This document shows positions 61,812 through 64,000 of a stretch of DNA of 64,000 nt, one piece after another (position 1 is the stretch's first letter; each line of letters opens with the position of its first letter). The notes beneath the pieces were generated by a model. That model was not told where the DNA came from, ran no database searches, and saw only the letters and a program-made list of their open reading frames with translations. Location: NCBI RefSeq assembly GCF_031432315.1, contig NZ_JAVKGO010000001.1, forward strand, positions 124,001 through 188,000, given 5' to 3'. The translations under genes were made by a program, and so were the position numbers. This DNA comes from Serpentinicella sp031432315 (lineage in GTDB: Bacteria; Bacillota; Clostridia; Peptostreptococcales; Natronincolaceae).

Positions 61812-62315
61812 ATGATTAAAGAGTATAAAGGTAAAAAACCAATTATTAATGATAGTTGCTTTACTGCGGATTCCGCGGATATTATAGGAGATATAGTTAT
61901 TGGTGAACATTCAAGTGTTTGGTATAACGCTGTTTTGAGAGGCGACGCAAATCAAATAAAAATAGGTAGAAATACAAATATACAGGATAACACAGTCGTA
62001 CACGTTAGTGATATTTATCAAACAGAAGTTGGTGACAATGTAACAATTGGCCATAGTGCAATTATTCATGCGTGTAAAATTGGTGATGACACATTAATCG
62101 GTATGGGCGCAATTATTTTAGATGGTTCAGAAGTGGGTAGTCAAACAATTATTGGTGCAGGAAGTCTAGTACCTCAAGGAAAAAAAATACCTTCAGGAGT
62201 TTTGGCTGTTGGTTCACCGGCAAAAATAATAAGAGAATTAACAGAGGATGAGAAAAAGTCTTTACTAAAATCAGCACAAGAGTATGTCCAATATGCTGAA
62301 AACCATAAAAAGTAG
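61812..62315 (+). CDS. gamma-carbonic anhydrase-like hexapeptide protein
   Basis: A 167-residue left-handed beta-helix protein of the gamma-CA/YrdA group. Hexapeptide turns run through residues 25-130, with metal-ligand histidines in VVHVSD and IGHSAIIHACKIGD. Typical trimer-forming length; true carbonic anhydrase activity varies in the family. AGGAGG before the ATG. It lies 18 bases after the SCIFF maturase and is probably co-transcribed with it, which is common in relatives but unexplained. Confidence 0.9.
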   Translation: MIKEYKGKKPIINDSCFTADSADIIGDIVIGEHSSVWYNAVLRGDANQIKIGRNTNIQDNTVVHVSDIYQTEVGDNVTIGHSAIIHACKIGDDTLIGMGAIILDGSEVGSQTIIGAGSLVPQGKKIPSGVLAVGSPAKIIRELTEDEKKSLLKSAQEYVQYAENHKK

Positions 62316-62322
62316 TATTTTA

Positions 62323-62352
62323 TTGACTACAATACAGCAAAACATTTATAAT
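62323..62352 (+). promoter_or_regulatory. SigA promoter of secDF
   Basis: TTGACT (62323-62328), 18-base spacer, perfect TATAAT (62347-62352), 32 bases before the secD start. Confidence 0.7.
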
Positions 62353-62384
62353 GAAAGATATGAATTTAGTTGGGGGGAAGAAGT

Positions 62385-63653
62385 ATGAGAATAAAAAATC
62401 TAGCAATATTTCTGCTAATAATTATAGTAGCAGGATTATCAACTTTTACTGCATTTAATGGATTACGAATAGGGGAATTTGAAATTAGCCCTATAAGTGA
62501 GGTCGCAAACTTGGGACTTGATCTTAAGGGTGGTGTTTTTGTTGTATACGAAGCAGATACAGATGCTACAGGTCGAGAATTAGACGAGCAGATTACTCAA
62601 ACTATTGAAGTTTTTAGACGACGTGTTGATTCAATGGGCCTAACAGAACCTTCCATAGTAAGAGAGGGAGATAACAGAATTCGTGTAGAATTACCCGGTG
62701 TAGAAGATGCTCAAGAAGCACTAGATATGATAGGTAGAACTGCTCAATTGCAATTTTTAACACCAGAGGGCGATGTTATACTAACTGGGGGAAATGTAAG
62801 AAGATCAGAAGTAACCTATATAAAAGGACAAGCTAATCCGGTTGTTAATCTTGAGTTTGATAGTGAAGGAACTAGAAACTTTGCAGAAGCAACAGAAGAA
62901 TTTTTAGGCCAAAGCATATTCATTGTTCTTGATGATGAAGTAATTTCAGACCCCACAATTCGAACAGTTATATCGAATGGAGTGGGTCATATAGATGGTG
63001 GCTATACCGTTGAGGAAGCATCAACCTTAGCATCTTTAATACGTGCCGGGGCATTACCAGTGGAACTAGAAGAAGTTAGGTCATCCACTGTAACTGCTTC
63101 TTTAGGGGTAAATGCACTACAAAGTAGTGTAAGAGCGGCTCTAATAGGGATAGTTCTTGTACTATTATTTATGTTAATAGTTTATGTGATACCAGGTTTT
63201 ATAGCAAATATAGCTTTGATTTTCTATATCCTTTTTGTTGTTGGTATTATGGTTGTTCTAAATGCTACTTGGACATTACCAGGGATTGCAGCACTAATAC
63301 TATCTGTAGGTATGGCAGTAGATGCAAATGTAATTATTTTTGAGCGTATAAAAGAAGAAATAAGACTAGGTAAGACGATTAGATCATCAATAGATGCAGG
63401 ATTTAAAAGAGCCTTTAGAGCAATACTTGATTCAAATGTTACCACGCTTATTGCAGGCGTTGTATTATATCAATTTGGAACAGGCCCAATTAGAGGTTTT
63501 GCAATTACACTAATGATTGGTATTGTAGTAAGTTTATTTACAGCAATTGTTATAACAAGGTTCTTATTAAAACTTACAGTAAATATGAACTTGACAAACA
63601 ATATAAGATACTTTGGGGTACAGGGGGGATCATATGAAAATAATAGAAAATAG
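62385..63653 (+). CDS. secD: protein translocase subunit SecD
   Basis: Proton-driven partner of SecYEG that pulls exported proteins across the membrane. The 422 residues have one N-terminal span (5-25), the LGLDLKGGVFVVYEAD motif, a reduced periplasmic P1 region typical of Gram-positives, and a C-terminal RND-type bundle with LRAGALP-like LIRAGALPVELEE and MAVDANVIIFERIKEEI. The G-run before the ATG at 62385 is the binding site; the TTG at 62370 overlaps it. Its end overlaps the secF start. Confidence 0.96.
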   Translation: MRIKNLAIFLLIIIVAGLSTFTAFNGLRIGEFEISPISEVANLGLDLKGGVFVVYEADTDATGRELDEQITQTIEVFRRRVDSMGLTEPSIVREGDNRIRVELPGVEDAQEALDMIGRTAQLQFLTPEGDVILTGGNVRRSEVTYIKGQANPVVNLEFDSEGTRNFAEATEEFLGQSIFIVLDDEVISDPTIRTVISNGVGHIDGGYTVEEASTLASLIRAGALPVELEEVRSSTVTASLGVNALQSSVRAALIGIVLVLLFMLIVYVIPGFIANIALIFYILFVVGIMVVLNATWTLPGIAALILSVGMAVDANVIIFERIKEEIRLGKTIRSSIDAGFKRAFRAILDSNVTTLIAGVVLYQFGTGPIRGFAITLMIGIVVSLFTAIVITRFLLKLTVNMNLTNNIRYFGVQGGSYENNRK

Positions 63654-64000
63654 AAAAATATGGTTTACGATATCAAGCATCATTATTGTACTCGGGTTAG
63701 TTATGACAGCACTATTCGGCATGAATGTTGGTATAGATTTTAGTGGTGGGACAGAACTTCAAATAGAGTTCGATCAACCAGTTGAAATAGATGAAATTCG
63801 TCAAGTAACCGATAACTTTGATCCTAATGCAAATATAAATTTTATTGGACCGGAGAGAACAATTGTACAAATTCAAACAGTGGATAATTTAGACAGTGAG
63901 GCAAGACAAGAAGTATTTAATGATTTTAAAGAGCAGTATGAACACCTAGACCAAGCAAAAGACTTCAATGCAGATTTTATTGGTCCAAGAGTAGGTAGAG
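63634..64000 (+). CDS. secF: protein translocase subunit SecF, 5' part
   Basis: Reads from ATG at 63634, overlapping the end of secD by 20 bases, to the window edge (about 122 codons). It shows an N-terminal span and the GMNVGIDFSGGTELQIEF motif characteristic of SecF, then the start of the external domain. GGGGGG lies ahead of the ATG. The membrane bundle is beyond the window. Separate secD and secF genes, not a fusion. Confidence 0.93.
   Translation, partial: MKIIENRKIWFTISSIIIVLGLVMTALFGMNVGIDFSGGTELQIEFDQPVEIDEIRQVTDNFDPNANINFIGPERTIVQIQTVDNLDSEARQEVFNDFKEQYEHLDQAKDFNADFIGPRVGR

Overview
This window reads as chromosome of a low-G+C, endospore-forming anaerobe of the Clostridia. The evidence is AT-rich codon use, strong AGGAGG/GGGGTGA ribosome binding sites, a T-box leader, class A RNase P RNA, a SpoVD-like PBP, SpoVE/FtsW, Spo0E-like, YhcN/YlaJ and BofC-like sporulation proteins, and the SCIFF ranthipeptide pair. 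Gene order resembles Alkaliphilus/Natronincola-type genomes; that placement is inference. No phage, CRISPR array, tRNA or rRNA gene was seen. The only mobile element is one IS3-family copy.

Layout. 1-5.2 kb: macromolecular synthesis genes dnaG-rpoD, then trmK-nif3/yqfO. 5.4-5.9 kb: rnpB. 5.9-9.6 kb: a TspO-like membrane protein, a TVP38 protein, and a two-gene unit (KAS III-like enzyme plus iron-sulfur flavoprotein). This unit is preceded by a near-consensus sigma-54 promoter with three upstream palindromes. 9.6-11.1 kb: the IS3 element, sitting inside the loop of the unit's terminator. 11.1-15.4 kb: sirtuin, then a lipoprotein-type NrfA nitrite reductase with its ResB/CcsA haem-ligation genes. 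15.4-21.9 kb: Nudix, PduO, Hpt, small and unknown proteins, PduL-DeoC, YchF and a YhcN-like lipoprotein. 22-40.3 kb: lgt, a Spo0E-like regulator, then the dcw division/cell-wall cluster (mraZ-rsmH-ftsL-pbp-murE-murF-mraY-murD-spoVE-murG-murA-ftsQ-DUF881-DUF881-sbp-ftsZ), which lacks murC, murB, ddl and ftsA. 40.4-48.7 kb: obgE-yhbY, a nitronate monooxygenase, nadD-yqeK, a Ca2+/cation antiporter, rsfS and T-box-leuS. 48.7-54.7 kb: a YheO-type regulator, ridA, sdaAB-sdaAA serine dehydratase, a DD-carboxypeptidase, ComEA, DUF378 and a BofC-like protein. 54.9-64 kb: ruvA-ruvB, DUF2905, queA-tgt, yajC, a TIGR04086-type protein, the SCIFF peptide with its radical SAM maturase and a gamma-carbonic-anhydrase-like protein, then secD and the start of secF, cut by the window edge.

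Most genes are housekeeping and syntenic with relatives. The less ordinary parts are the sigma-54 unit, the NrfA module without NrfH, the membrane protein with a degenerate Mrr-like domain, two small unknown genes, a perfect 52-bp palindrome before mraZ, the MraZ operator, and the SCIFF locus with a terminator between precursor and maturase.

Start sites were often moved downstream of the longest possible reading frame, because a good ribosome binding site and family N-termini support the shorter form. Each such choice is explained in its entry.
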